Positions 9,765-19,565 of a stretch of DNA of 64,000 bases are shown piece by piece; the stretch's first letter is position 1; the number at the start of each line of letters is the position of its first letter. A program made the position numbers and the translations under genes. The stretch lies in the NCBI RefSeq assembly GCF_004135585.1, contig NZ_CP035501.1, positions 3,419,501-3,483,500 of the forward strand, in the 5' to 3' direction. The stretch comes from Sphingosinicella sp. BN140058. GTDB taxonomy: Bacteria > Pseudomonadota > Alphaproteobacteria > Sphingomonadales > Sphingomonadaceae. Below the pieces are notes generated by a model. That model saw only the letters and a program-made list of their open reading frames with translations. It made no database searches and was not told the DNA's origin.

Positions 9765-12700
9765 GTGGCAATTCTGAATGGCCGTGCGGGCGGCAGGCTG
9801 TCGCGCGCGGATGTCGCTGAAGGCAACCGTGACGTGACGATGCAAGATGTCATCACGGGAACGCCCGGCTGGGACGAGTTGAGGGGCACTCCGGGCGACG
9901 ACGTGATCGACGGCTTGAGTGGCTACGATCAGATCTGGGGCGGCGATGGCAATGACATTCTCAGAAGCGGCGAGGACGGCGGCGTCCTTTACGGCGAAGC
10001 CGGCGATGACCGGCTGGAGGGAGGGCCCGGATCTTCCGCGATGGAAGGCGGCGCCGGCAACGATGTGATCATCGGCGGCGATGATGTCGATCATGTCATC
10101 ATGGGGCTTGGATCGGATGTCGTTCAGACGGGCGCGGGCAAGGATTACATCGAGTTCCGCTCCCTCCGTGACGATGAAGGTCATCAGCTCATCGATGCTG
10201 GAAGCGACGACGATACGATCATCATCGGCTCCCGCGGAAAGTCGACCTTCGAGATCGCGACGGGCGTCGGCGCCGATATCCTGATCTTCAGCTCGTTGGG
10301 TGGCGATGCGGCGGTCACTCTGGGTGCCGGCGTCGATCGCGTGCGCTTCTGGACCGACGCGCCTGCGGGAAAGATCACGTTCCTCGATTTCGCCGCCGGT
10401 GCCGGCGGAGATCGGATCGACTGGATCGATCTCCTTACGACGAGCGCATACGGGTGGGACGTCAACACCAATCCGTTCGCGACCGGGTATTTGCGGTTGC
10501 GGCAGGAAGGCTTGTACGCAGTCCTGGACTTCGATCAGAACGGCGGTGGCGACACTTACCGGCCGATGTTCGTATTTGCCGGACGCAGCGCCTCCGCATT
10601 CACCGCCGAGAATTTCGACGGCTATCGCCCGGACGGGGCCATGCCGGCAGGGATCACGTTTTCCGGCACGAACAATTCAGACTGGCTGGACGGCACCAGC
10701 GGCAACGACACGATCGACGGGCTCGCGGGGGACGATGCCATCGGCGGTGGCGCGGGGAATGACACGATCCGCGGCGGGGCCGGGAGCGATAGTCTAACAG
10801 GCGAGATCGGCGACGACACGCTGGAGGGTGGTGCCGACAACGATTCGCTTTCGGATAAATTCGGGAACGACATCCTTCGGGGTGGCGATGGCGACGACAC
10901 GCTCTTCGCCGAGGCTGGTGCCGATGAACTCGATGGCGGCGACGGCAATGATTACCTCTCCATAAATTCTCGGGATCTTCTTACGCGGACCGCACGTGGC
11001 GGCGAAGGAGACGATGTCATCGTTCTGATGCCCTACACGGCTGCGCACCATATTCTTGATGGCGGGGCTGGCGCGGACCGCATCAGCATCGATGGACTTT
11101 CGAAAACTGCGAATGTCACTTTGGGAAGTGGCAGCGATATCCTCGAGCTCGGGACCGCACAGTCGGATACTACCGCCTGGCAGGGGCAGATCACGGTTCG
11201 CGATTTCGCAACCGGAGTGAACGGCGATGCCTTCCAATTCCTCGATTTCGTAAGCGACGTCACGACATGGGATGGATCGAGCAATCCCTTCGGCAGCGGA
11301 CATCTTCGCCTGCGCCAGGATGGAGCGAGCACGTTGTTCGAAATCGATCGCGACGGCGGCGGCGACGGCTACCGGACCTTGGTCATTTTCAACGCGACGC
11401 AAGCGACGGCGTTCACAAGCGTCAACCTCTCCGGGTTCGCGCCCGATGGATCCCCTCCGCCGGGGCTTGTCCTCACGGGCGGCGAGTGGAGCGACACGCT
11501 TCACGGCGGCAGCGGGGACGACCAGATCAGCGGCGGCGCTGAACAGGACCTTCTGTATGGCGCCGCAGGTGCCGACATGCTGTTCGGTGAGACCGGGAAC
11601 GACTATCTTTACGGCGAAGCCGGCGCCGACACATTGCTCGGCGGTTCGGGCAACGATGGCCTGACCGGCGGGTATGGCGACGATCTGGTGGAGGGTGGTG
11701 AGGACAATGACTGGATCTCCGATCCGGAAGGTTCCGATACGTTACGCGGGGGCGCCGGCGACGATAACATCAGCGTGGATCGGCGCGATTCCATGTCGGC
11801 TTCCGTGTACGTTGACGGGGGCGCGGGCAACGATACGATAGAGCTGCGATCCTACAGCTACGGCGCGGTCGTGTTCGACGTGAACGGCGGTGACGGTGAC
11901 GACCTCGTCAAGATCGGGGGCATGACCGCGAGTACGACGGTCACCCTCGGCGCCGGCATCGACAAGCTGTCCGTAGCTTTCGACTTCGCGACCTATTCTG
12001 GAAGTGTGCGGATCAACGATTTCGTTGCGGGCGCCGGAGGCGATCAGATCGATCTCTCGATCTTGTTGGAGCGCTTCAGCCCGCCTGCCGACCCCTTCGG
12101 TTCCGGCTATGCCCGGATCGTCAAATCGGGGAGCGATACGCTGGTCGAGTTCGATCGGGACGGGCGCGGCGGTATTTGGGGGTTCCAGACCATCTTCGTT
12201 CTGGCCGGCGTGAACCCCACGACGCTTACCGTCGACAATCTCGGCTACACGGTGAATGCGCTGAGCGGCACTGCTGCGGCGGACGTGGTCGTGGGCACCG
12301 AGAGAGACGAAGTGTTCGATCTGGCGCAAGGCGGAGCGGATCAGATTTCCGGCGGCGGCGGCGGAGATCTGATATATTTCGGGGCAAGCTATGGTGCGGG
12401 TGACATCGTTAATGGAGGCGCCGGCATCGATTCTCTGTCTCTGCAGGGCAGTTATGGTAGCGCCACGCCTCTCTCGCTGACCGGTTCGAGCATCCAAGGC
12501 ATTGAGGTGCTGGTCCTGATGTCCAATACGGATTTGCGCTTCGCGAACCCCGGCATGTCGACGTCGCCAAGCCAATATACTTTGGTGATGCAGGATAATC
12601 TGCTCGCGACGGGTGGGACGCTGCAGATCGACGGGCGGGGCCTGACGGCTGCCGAGACGCTCAGCGTCGATGCCGCGGCGGAAGCGACCGGCGCTTATGC

Positions 12701-15263
12701 CATGTTCGGCGGTGCCTCGGCCGACACTCTGATCGGCGGCGGTGGGCAGGACGTGCTGGACGGTGGTGCCGGAGACGATATCCTCAACGGCTCCGGGGGC
12801 GCCGATACGCTGCGGGGCGGCCTCGGCAACGACCTTTATCTGTCAGACGGTCTCGATACGATCGTCGAAGCCGCAGGCGGCGGAACCGATGAGGTTCGCA
12901 CGGCTGCGGCGGCGTACACGCTCACTGCGGCGAACATCGAGATCCTGACCGGAACGTCGGCCACCGGCCAAACGCTAAACGGCAGCGAAGTGGGCAATCT
13001 GATCGACGGCGGTGCCGGCAATGACATCATGAACGGTCTTGGCGGTGCCGACACGTTGCGCGGCAATGCGGGCAACGATGTCTACATCGTCGGCGCCGGC
13101 GATGTCGTGGTCGAGGCGGCGGGCAACGGCACCGATCGGGTGCGTACCGCGCTTGCTTCCTATTCGCTCGCCGCCAATGTCGAGGAACTGGTCGGCACGG
13201 CGGCGACCGGGCAGGGGCTGTCCGGCAACGCTCTGGCCAACACGATCACCGGCGGCAGCGGCAACGATATTCTCGACGGCGCGGGCGGCGCCGACATCCT
13301 GCAGGGCGGGCTCGGCGACGATATCTATGTCTTCGACGGCAGCGATGCTTTGTTGGAAGCTGCGAATGCGGGCACCGACGAGGTGCGCGTGTCGTTCGCC
13401 GCTTATACGTTGGCGGCGGCGAACATCGAGAATGTGACCGGCACGTCGTCGGCTGGGCAGGCGCTCACCGGCAACGGCGTCGCCAACGTCATCACCGGCG
13501 GCACCGGCAACGACACGCTCGACGGCGGCGCCGGTGCCGACACTTTGCGCGGCGGCCTCGGCAACGACATTTATCTGGTCGACGAGTCCGACATCGTCGT
13601 CGAGGCGGCGAGTGCCGGCACCGACGAGGTCCGCGTCTCGCTCGCGACGTACACGCTGAGGGCCGCCAACGTCGAGATCCTGACCGGCATTTCGGCCACC
13701 GGTCAGACGCTCAACGGCAACGAGCTCGGCAATTTGATCGACGGCGGTGCCGGCAACGACATCATGAACGGCCTCGGCGGCAGCGACACCTTGCGCGGCA
13801 ATGGCGGCAACGACGTCTACATCGTCGGCGCCGGCGATGTCGTCGTCGAGACGGCGGGCAATGGCACCGACCGGGTCCGCACCGCGCTTGCGTCCTATTC
13901 GCTCACCGCCGATGTCGAGGAACTGGTCGGCACCGCCACCACCGGCCAGATCCTGCTTGGCAATTACATCGCCAACACGATCACGGGCGGCAGCGGCAAC
14001 GACTTCCTCGACGGCGGCAATGGCAGCGACATCCTCCAGGGCGGGCTCGGCGACGACGTCTATTTCTTCGACGGCAGCGACGGTTTGGTCGAGGCGGCCA
14101 ATGCCGGCACCGACGAGGTCCGGGTGGCGGCCGCGAGCTTTACCCTCGGCGCCAATTTCGAGAATGTGATCGGCACCGGCAGCGCCAATCAGCTGCTGAC
14201 CGGCAATGCGGCGGCCAATTTGATCGACGGCGGCCTCGGCGCCGACCGGATGGTCGGGCTCGGCGGCAACGACATCTATCTGGTCGACAATTTGGGCGAC
14301 GTCGTCGTCGAAGCGGTAGGCGACGGGGTGGACGAAGTCCGCACCGCGCTCGGCAGCCGCACCGACTTCAGCCAGCTCTACGTGCTCGCCGCCAATGTCG
14401 AGACTTTCACCGGCACCTCGACGACGGGGCAGGGCGTGCGCCTCAATGCCGGCGACAATGTCGTGCGGGTGCTGATGGGCAACGACCTGCTCGTGCTCGA
14501 CAACGGCGGCAACGACCAGGTCAATGCCGGCGGCGGCTCGGACTTCCTCTACATGGGGGCGGCCTTCACCAACGGCGATGCGCTGAACGGCGGCGCCGGC
14601 AACGACACGGTGTCGCTGACCGGAACCTATGCGCTCACCCTCCAGGCCGACGATCTCGTCATGATCGAGAAGCTGATCCTCGACAGCTCCGGCAATGCGG
14701 CGGCGCCCTACACCTATGCGCTCGTCATGAACAACGCCAATGTCGCCGCCGGCCAGCAGATGGTGGTCGCGGCCGAGGCGCTGCTCGCCGGCGAGGTGCT
14801 GAGCTTCAACGGTGCCGGCGAAACCGACGGCAGCTACAGCGTCCAGGGCGGCCGCGGCGGCGATACGATCGTCACCGGCGCCGGTGCCGACCGGATCTGG
14901 GGCAATGGCGGTGCCGATCTCCTCACCGGCGGTGCCGGCAAGGACCTGTTCGACTATCGCGCGGCTAGCGACTCCACCGCCGCTGCGCGCGATCGGATCG
15001 GCGACTTCGCCGCCGGCGACCAGATCCTGCTCCAGGCGATCGATGCCGACGGCGCTGCCGGCAATGGCGACAGCGCTTTCCGCTTCGTCGGCGCGGCGGC
15101 GTTCAGCCACAGCGCCGGCGAGCTTCGCGCCAGCGCCGCGACAGGCATTCCGAACGGCTGGCTGGTCGAAGGCGACGTCAATGGCGACGGCATCGGCGAT
15201 CTTTCGATCCTCGTCGTTGCGACGCCAGGCTATCAGCTCAGCGCCGCCGACTTCGTCCTGTAG
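9765..15263 (+). CDS. Giant RTX repeat protein with seven 81-residue tandem repeats
   Basis: A 1,832-residue protein starting at a GTG behind an AAGGGGA ribosome site at 9751-9757. Its layout copies its upstream neighbour: a similar N-terminus (MAILNGRAGGRLSRAD), three units of nonapeptide calcium repeats plus an NPFxxGxxRLxQ module, then a longer run of 81-82-residue GNDxYxV/VRTALASY repeats (seven instead of five), and a serralysin-like C-terminal secretion domain ending in SAADFVL. No signal peptide or catalytic motif was seen. The gene is the last of the array and is followed by a strong terminator. Function is unknown; a calcium-stabilised extracellular protein exported by a type I system encoded elsewhere fits the family. 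Confidence 0.85.
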   Translation: MAILNGRAGGRLSRADVAEGNRDVTMQDVITGTPGWDELRGTPGDDVIDGLSGYDQIWGGDGNDILRSGEDGGVLYGEAGDDRLEGGPGSSAMEGGAGNDVIIGGDDVDHVIMGLGSDVVQTGAGKDYIEFRSLRDDEGHQLIDAGSDDDTIIIGSRGKSTFEIATGVGADILIFSSLGGDAAVTLGAGVDRVRFWTDAPAGKITFLDFAAGAGGDRIDWIDLLTTSAYGWDVNTNPFATGYLRLRQEGLYAVLDFDQNGGGDTYRPMFVFAGRSASAFTAENFDGYRPDGAMPAGITFSGTNNSDWLDGTSGNDTIDGLAGDDAIGGGAGNDTIRGGAGSDSLTGEIGDDTLEGGADNDSLSDKFGNDILRGGDGDDTLFAEAGADELDGGDGNDYLSINSRDLLTRTARGGEGDDVIVLMPYTAAHHILDGGAGADRISIDGLSKTANVTLGSGSDILELGTAQSDTTAWQGQITVRDFATGVNGDAFQFLDFVSDVTTWDGSSNPFGSGHLRLRQDGASTLFEIDRDGGGDGYRTLVIFNATQATAFTSVNLSGFAPDGSPPPGLVLTGGEWSDTLHGGSGDDQISGGAEQDLLYGAAGADMLFGETGNDYLYGEAGADTLLGGSGNDGLTGGYGDDLVEGGEDNDWISDPEGSDTLRGGAGDDNISVDRRDSMSASVYVDGGAGNDTIELRSYSYGAVVFDVNGGDGDDLVKIGGMTASTTVTLGAGIDKLSVAFDFATYSGSVRINDFVAGAGGDQIDLSILLERFSPPADPFGSGYARIVKSGSDTLVEFDRDGRGGIWGFQTIFVLAGVNPTTLTVDNLGYTVNALSGTAAADVVVGTERDEVFDLAQGGADQISGGGGGDLIYFGASYGAGDIVNGGAGIDSLSLQGSYGSATPLSLTGSSIQGIEVLVLMSNTDLRFANPGMSTSPSQYTLVMQDNLLATGGTLQIDGRGLTAAETLSVDAAAEATGAYAMFGGASADTLIGGGGQDVLDGGAGDDILNGSGGADTLRGGLGNDLYLSDGLDTIVEAAGGGTDEVRTAAAAYTLTAANIEILTGTSATGQTLNGSEVGNLIDGGAGNDIMNGLGGADTLRGNAGNDVYIVGAGDVVVEAAGNGTDRVRTALASYSLAANVEELVGTAATGQGLSGNALANTITGGSGNDILDGAGGADILQGGLGDDIYVFDGSDALLEAANAGTDEVRVSFAAYTLAAANIENVTGTSSAGQALTGNGVANVITGGTGNDTLDGGAGADTLRGGLGNDIYLVDESDIVVEAASAGTDEVRVSLATYTLRAANVEILTGISATGQTLNGNELGNLIDGGAGNDIMNGLGGSDTLRGNGGNDVYIVGAGDVVVETAGNGTDRVRTALASYSLTADVEELVGTATTGQILLGNYIANTITGGSGNDFLDGGNGSDILQGGLGDDVYFFDGSDGLVEAANAGTDEVRVAAASFTLGANFENVIGTGSANQLLTGNAAANLIDGGLGADRMVGLGGNDIYLVDNLGDVVVEAVGDGVDEVRTALGSRTDFSQLYVLAANVETFTGTSTTGQGVRLNAGDNVVRVLMGNDLLVLDNGGNDQVNAGGGSDFLYMGAAFTNGDALNGGAGNDTVSLTGTYALTLQADDLVMIEKLILDSSGNAAAPYTYALVMNNANVAAGQQMVVAAEALLAGEVLSFNGAGETDGSYSVQGGRGGDTIVTGAGADRIWGNGGADLLTGGAGKDLFDYRAASDSTAAARDRIGDFAAGDQILLQAIDADGAAGNGDSAFRFVGAAAFSHSAGELRASAATGIPNGWLVEGDVNGDGIGDLSILVVATPGYQLSAADFVL
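12825..14510 (+). repeat. Seven in-frame tandem repeats of ~243-246 bp
   Basis: The GNDxY or GDDxY codon group recurs at 12825, 13071, 13314, 13560, 13806, 14049 and 14268. Steps are 243 or 246 bp except the last, 219 bp, where one nonapeptide loop (24 bp) is missing. That short step falls just upstream of the block shared with the previous gene, so it may mark the recombination junction. The right boundary is approximate. Confidence 0.88.
14229..15263 (+). repeat. Near-identical 1,035-bp block, copy 2 (matches 8542-9576)
   Basis: This is the partner of the block at 8542-9576. It encodes the last 81-residue repeat, the following beta segment and the secretion domain. Most differences lie in the first ~450 bp; the final ~570 bp are essentially identical. 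Confidence 0.9.
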
Positions 15264-15287
15264 CCCTGCAGGAAGAGGTTCAAACAA

Positions 15288-15314
15288 AAGCGGAGCCGCG
15301 ATGCGGCTCCGCTT
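15288..15314 (+). terminator. Rho-independent-type hairpin closing the RTX array
   Basis: A perfect 12-bp GC-rich stem (AAGCGGAGCCGC at 15288-15299 pairs with 15303-15314) with a 3-base loop, 25 bp after the RTX stop codon and followed by CTTTG. It also lies downstream of the convergent gene, so it may act in both directions. Confidence 0.75.
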
Positions 15315-15394
15315 CTTTGCTCAACGCGGCGCTCCTTCGAGGTTTCGCCGCCATGAGGCAAGCGGCGGGGCAAGATGCCCGGCCGGTTCCTCGA

Positions 15395-16363
15395 TCAGCG
15401 CGGCGGTAGGCTCGGGCCGAACGCGCCGTCGCTGGTATTTCCGTTCAAGGCATTGTTGGTGTAGGTGTTGAGGACGGCACCGCCGGCGAACGACACGCCG
15501 GTGCCGTTGCCGGTGATGGTCGAATTGCCGACGATCACGACGGTGCGCGACGCGGTTGCCGCAATGCCGGTTCCGGCGTTGTTGGCGACGTTGACCCGAG
15601 TCAGCATGCCGCGCACGTCTGCCGCACCGGTTGGGGCGTTGAACTGCAGACCGTTGGCATTCTGCTGGATATCCGCTTCCTCCAGCGCCACGCGGATGCC
15701 GGTGGATCCGCTGCCTGCCGTGTCTGCCCGGAAGCCGACGCCCGTATTGTTGTGGATCCGCAGGTGGCGCGCGGCGACGCTCGCCGAACCGAGGCCGGTC
15801 GGCTGGATGAGGACGCCGCCATTGCCATTGGTGATCGTGACGTTTTCGAGGTGCAGAACGGCGGCCGCCTGCGGCTGGAAGGAAATCCCGTTGCCGCTCT
15901 TCTGATTCTGGATCATCACGTTCTCGACGACCAGCGAGCGTCCCGAGATGAAGCGGATACCGTTGAGGCCGGGGGTGGTCCCGGCGCCGTCGATGGACAA
16001 GCCGCGCAGGATCACGTCGACCGTTCCGGGCGTCGCGGTTGCCGAGTCATTGATGACGAATCCGTTGATTCCGCCCGAATTCAGCGTGCTTCCGAACGTT
16101 CCGCTGCAATCGACCGTGATCGATTTGGTGATCGTCAGCGTTCCGAACCCACCCGGATCCAGGCAATCGATCTCGCCGCCGGCAGCGGTCTTCGAAATCG
16201 CGCCTGCGAACGTCTTGCAAGGCGCGGTGCGGCTGCACGGATTGACGTCGTCGCCGACGCCGGACACCCAAGTGCGGGTCGCCTGCGCCGAAGCAGGTAC
16301 CGCGAAAGCGAACGTGGCCACACCAGTTGCGGCCAGCAATGCAATTCTGTTTGCCAATTTCAT
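15395..16363 (-). CDS. Secreted right-handed parallel beta-helix protein
   Basis: A 322-residue protein with a clear signal peptide (MKLANRIALL, hydrophobic core, ASA-Q cleavage near residue 26). I chose the ATG at 16363, preceded by an AGGGGATC ribosome site, over a start 17 codons upstream that would bury the signal peptide. The mature part begins TWVSGVGDDVNPCSRTAPCK and continues as short beta-strand/turn repeats rich in N, G and T (VTITNGNGG, NNTGVGF, STITGNGTG), typical of pectate-lyase-fold beta helices. No polysaccharide lyase active site is evident. Proteins of this type are common uncharacterised exported proteins in alphaproteobacteria; the role is unknown. Confidence 0.75.
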   Translation of the reverse strand: MKLANRIALLAATGVATFAFAVPASAQATRTWVSGVGDDVNPCSRTAPCKTFAGAISKTAAGGEIDCLDPGGFGTLTITKSITVDCSGTFGSTLNSGGINGFVINDSATATPGTVDVILRGLSIDGAGTTPGLNGIRFISGRSLVVENVMIQNQKSGNGISFQPQAAAVLHLENVTITNGNGGVLIQPTGLGSASVAARHLRIHNNTGVGFRADTAGSGSTGIRVALEEADIQQNANGLQFNAPTGAADVRGMLTRVNVANNAGTGIAATASRTVVIVGNSTITGNGTGVSFAGGAVLNTYTNNALNGNTSDGAFGPSLPPR

Positions 16364-16542
16364 GCGCTGATCCCCTGTTTTCCCCCTCTCGTGGGAGACT
16401 CGCGAATACTTCATTCCAGAGTAAAAGAATAGCGAAAGCGTATCGGCTTCTTCGACGTCTGCATAACTGTTAGCAGTAGGCGGGATTTGCTCGGCGCGCC
16501 GCCTTTCTGGCCAAAGCGCTGACGAAGGGTTAAAGCGCCGGC

Positions 16543-17403
16543 ATGTCCGTCACCCACTCGCTCGACACCTCGACCAGCCGCGCCAATCCGGTGCCCAGCC
16601 CGATGAAGCGCCTGACGGTGCCCAAATTGCAGGCGATGAAAGGCGGCGAGCCGATCGTCATGCTGACCGCCTACACGGCGCGGATGGCGCAGCTGCTCGA
16701 TCCCCATTCCGACATCCTGCTCGTCGGAGACAGCCTCGGACAAGTCATCTACGGTCTTCCGTCCACCGTCCCGGTGACGATGGAGATGATGTGCGCGCAC
16801 GGTGCGGCGGTGGTGCGCGGATCCTGGCATGCGGTGGTGGCGGTCGACATGCCGTTCGGCGCCTATGAAGCGAGCCGGGAGCGCGCGTTCGAAAGTGCCG
16901 CCCGGATCCTGAAGGAAACCGGCGCCGCCGCAGTCAAGCTCGAAGGCGGCGAGGCGATGGCGGAAACGGTGGCCTTTCTGGTCGATCGCGGCATCCCGGT
17001 GGTGGGACATGTCGGTTTGACGCCGCAGGCTGTGAACGCGCTCGGCGGCTATGGCGCCCGCGGCAAGAGCGAGGCCGAGGCCGCGAAGATCCTCGCGGAC
17101 GCGCGCGCGATCGCCGAGGCGGGCGCGTTCCTGCTCGTCGTCGAAGGCGTGATGGAGAGTGTCGGCGCCGAGATCACCCGCGCCGTTGCCTGTCCCACCG
17201 TGGGCATTGGCGCGTCCGCCGACTGCGACGGCCAGGTGCTCGTCACCGAGGACATGCTCGGCCTGTTCGAGCGCACGCCGCGCTTCGTCAAACGTTATGA
17301 CGATCTCGCCGCACGTGTCGAGGGCGCCGCCGCCGCTTTTGCCGCCGAAGTGCGAAGCCGCGCCTTTCCCGGCGAGGATCAGCTGTACCGGCCGAAGGCC
17401 TGA
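16543..17403 (+). CDS. panB: 3-methyl-2-oxobutanoate hydroxymethyltransferase
   Basis: PanB transfers a hydroxymethyl group from methylenetetrahydrofolate to 2-oxoisovalerate, the first committed step of pantothenate/CoA synthesis, in the cytosol. The 286-residue length suits the family plus a ~20-residue N-terminal extension. Visible hallmarks are the metal-binding VGDSLG and VDMPFG motifs, [14 protein letters not shown], the catalytic glutamate in LLVVEGV and [11 protein letters not shown]. An alternative start is the ATG at 16603 (MKRLTVPKL), which would remove the non-conserved extension. It is transcribed divergently from the beta-helix gene across a 179-bp gap, with no other pan gene nearby. 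Confidence 0.95.
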   Translation: MSVTHSLDTSTSRANPVPSPMKRLTVPKLQAMKGGEPIVMLTAYTARMAQLLDPHSDILLVGDSLGQVIYGLPSTVPVTMEMMCAHGAAVVRGSWHAVVAVDMPFGAYEASRERAFESAARILKETGAAAVKLEGGEAMAETVAFLVDRGIPVVGHVGLTPQAVNALGGYGARGKSEAEAAKILADARAIAEAGAFLLVVEGVMESVGAEITRAVACPTVGIGASADCDGQVLVTEDMLGLFERTPRFVKRYDDLAARVEGAAAAFAAEVRSRAFPGEDQLYRPKA

Positions 17404-17532
17404 GAGGGCTTGCCGTTTCCGCCTCTCGCCCGGTAGAGGTGCGCCGGGGCATCGTGCCGGCAGACATGTTCGTTCATCCTGAGTTTCGCTTCCTTGGACG
17501 ATGAGGGGCGCCGGCCCATTCGGAGAATTTAG

Positions 17533-18240
17533 TTGGCGATCAAGCCCACTGACAATGAGACCTTCTATCGTGAAGTCGACGAGGAACTGCGCCGCGAACA
17601 GATGCGCAGCCTCTGGGAGCGCTACGGCAAGCTGGCGATCGTCGGAATCGTGCTCGTCCTCGCCGCCATCGCCGGCGCGATCTGGTGGAAGAATCATCAG
17701 GAAGCGCAGGCCGGCAAGAAGGGCCAGGAGCTCATCGCTGCCTTCGACGACATTGGCAGGCGCGACAAGAAGGCCGCGATGCCGCGCCTCGAGGGTCTCG
17801 CGAAAGCGGACGTGCCCGGCTACCGGGTTGCGGCCCTGCTGACCAAGGCCGATCTCGCCGTCGAGGACAACAATCTCGACGGCGCCGCGCAGTTGCTGCA
17901 GCAGGTCTCCGGCGACGAGAATCTCGATCCGGTCTATCGCGATCTGGCGCTGGTTCGGCTGACCCACGTCCAGTTCGACAAGCTCGCGCCGGATGCGGTG
18001 ATCGCGCGCCTCAAGGGCCTCGCCGTCGCCGGCAACCCCTGGTTCGGCAGCGCCGGCGAGATGGTCGCCATTTCCTATCTGAAGCAGGGTAAGCAGAAAG
18101 AGGCCGGGCAGATTTTCGCCGCCATGGCCAAGGACAAGAAGGTTCCGGAATCGATTCGCTCCCGTGCCACCCAGATGGCGGGATCGCTGGGCTTCGATGC
18201 CGTCGTCGAGCCGGTCGCCAAGCAGGAAGGTAATCAATGA
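17533..18240 (+). CDS. YfgM-like tetratricopeptide membrane protein
   Basis: A 235-residue protein with a short cytoplasmic N-terminus, one transmembrane helix (about residues 35-51, AIVGIVLVLAAIAGAIWW) and a periplasmic helical TPR-like domain. It starts at TTG 17533 behind GGAG. This matches the TPR_21/YfgM family, in Escherichia coli an ancillary subunit of the SecYEG translocon that acts with periplasmic chaperones. The order yfgM-bamB-der is conserved across proteobacteria and is seen here. Its stop overlaps the bamB start (ATGA), so the two are translationally coupled. Confidence 0.8.
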   Translation: MAIKPTDNETFYREVDEELRREQMRSLWERYGKLAIVGIVLVLAAIAGAIWWKNHQEAQAGKKGQELIAAFDDIGRRDKKAAMPRLEGLAKADVPGYRVAALLTKADLAVEDNNLDGAAQLLQQVSGDENLDPVYRDLALVRLTHVQFDKLAPDAVIARLKGLAVAGNPWFGSAGEMVAISYLKQGKQKEAGQIFAAMAKDKKVPESIRSRATQMAGSLGFDAVVEPVAKQEGNQ

Positions 18241-19559
18241 AGCGCGTCATTCTCGCACTCGCCGCCGTGAGCCTCCTCGGCGGCTGCGGCGTCTTCGGCG
18301 GCAAGGGCAACAAGAAGACCACGCCGACCGTCGGCGAGCGTATCCCCGTTCTTTCGTCCGAAGCCGCGATCGAGGTCGACCCGGCTCTGGCCGGTGTGGC
18401 GGTCGTGGTGCCGCCCGCGGCAGTCAACGCCGATTGGGCGCAGCCCGGCGGCAATGCCGCGAAGTCGATGGGGCACCTCGCTCTGGCCGCGGCCCCGTCG
18501 CAGATCTGGCGCACCAGCATCGGCGCCGGCAGCGGCAACAAGGCCCAGCTCGCCGCCTCGCCGGTGGTCGCCGGCGGCAAGGTGTTCACCATCGACACTC
18601 AGGCGGTGGTCCGCGCCATCGACGCCAATAACGGCGCGGTGCTGTGGCAGGCTCAGGTGCGCGGCGAAGGCGCTCCGGAAAGCGCCCTGTTCGGCGGCGG
18701 CGTCAGCTTCGACAATGGCCGGCTCTACGCCACCAACGGCGCCGGCTATGCGGCCGCGCTCGATCCGGCGAACGGCGCCATTGCGTGGATGGTCCGCCCC
18801 GGCGGCCCGCTGCGCGGCGCGCCGACCATCGCCAACGACAATGTCTACGTGGTCAGCCAGGACAACCAGCTCTACGCGCTGAATCCGGCCGACGGCGCCA
18901 CCCGCTGGACCGGCTCCGCCGCGGCGGAGATTGCCGGCGTGTTCGGAGTCGGCGCCCCCGCCGCAGCCCAGGGCACGGTCGTCGCCGGCTTCTCGTCGGG
19001 CGAGCTCAACGCCTATCGCTACGAAAACGGCCGTACGCTCTGGCAGGACGCGCTGTCGCGCACGAGCATCTCGACCGCCGTTACCACCCTGTCCGACATC
19101 GACGCCGAACCGGTGATCGATCAGGGGCGGGTCTATGCGATCGGCCAGGGCGGCCGCATGGTCGCGCTGGAGCTCGTCACCGGCCAGCGCATCTGGGAAA
19201 TCAACGTCGCCGGCATCGCCACCCCCTGGGTAGCCGGCGAATGGGTCTATGTCGTCAACGATCAGGGCCAATTGCTGTGCATCGCCCGCGCCACCGGCCG
19301 GATCCGGTGGATCAGCGAGCTGCGCCAGTATCGCGACGTCAAGGACAAGAAGGGCCGCATCTCCTGGGTCGGCCCGGTGCTCGCCGGCGATCGCCTGATC
19401 CTCGCCAATTCGCAGGGCGAGATCGCCAACGTCTCGCCCGCCGACGGCAGCGTCCAGTCGACGGTGCAGACCGGGATGCCGATCTCGCTCGGGCCGGTCG
19501 TCGCCAACAACATTCTGTATCTGCTGCACGACAACGGCCAGCTCACCGCCTGGCGCTGA
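18237..19559 (+). CDS. bamB: Outer membrane protein assembly factor BamB
   Basis: A lipoprotein subunit of the BAM complex that supports beta-barrel insertion into the outer membrane. The 440-residue protein has a lipoprotein signal with lipobox LLGGC (Cys17) and then a series of PQQ-like beta-propeller blades (patterns such as VYVVSQDNQLYALNPADG and GRVYAIGQGGRMVALE). It overlaps the upstream YfgM-like gene by four bases and precedes der, as in many Gram-negative bacteria. Residues 20-70 are a non-conserved linker between the lipid anchor and the propeller. Confidence 0.92.
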   Translation: MKRVILALAAVSLLGGCGVFGGKGNKKTTPTVGERIPVLSSEAAIEVDPALAGVAVVVPPAAVNADWAQPGGNAAKSMGHLALAAAPSQIWRTSIGAGSGNKAQLAASPVVAGGKVFTIDTQAVVRAIDANNGAVLWQAQVRGEGAPESALFGGGVSFDNGRLYATNGAGYAAALDPANGAIAWMVRPGGPLRGAPTIANDNVYVVSQDNQLYALNPADGATRWTGSAAAEIAGVFGVGAPAAAQGTVVAGFSSGELNAYRYENGRTLWQDALSRTSISTAVTTLSDIDAEPVIDQGRVYAIGQGGRMVALELVTGQRIWEINVAGIATPWVAGEWVYVVNDQGQLLCIARATGRIRWISELRQYRDVKDKKGRISWVGPVLAGDRLILANSQGEIANVSPADGSVQSTVQTGMPISLGPVVANNILYLLHDNGQLTAWR

Positions 19560-19565
19560 ACGCGT

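Noticed and set aside
7606..14510. Periodic repeats considered as a CRISPR array
   Set aside because: The 243-bp units are in frame, encode conserved protein motifs and lack short palindromic repeats with unique spacers.
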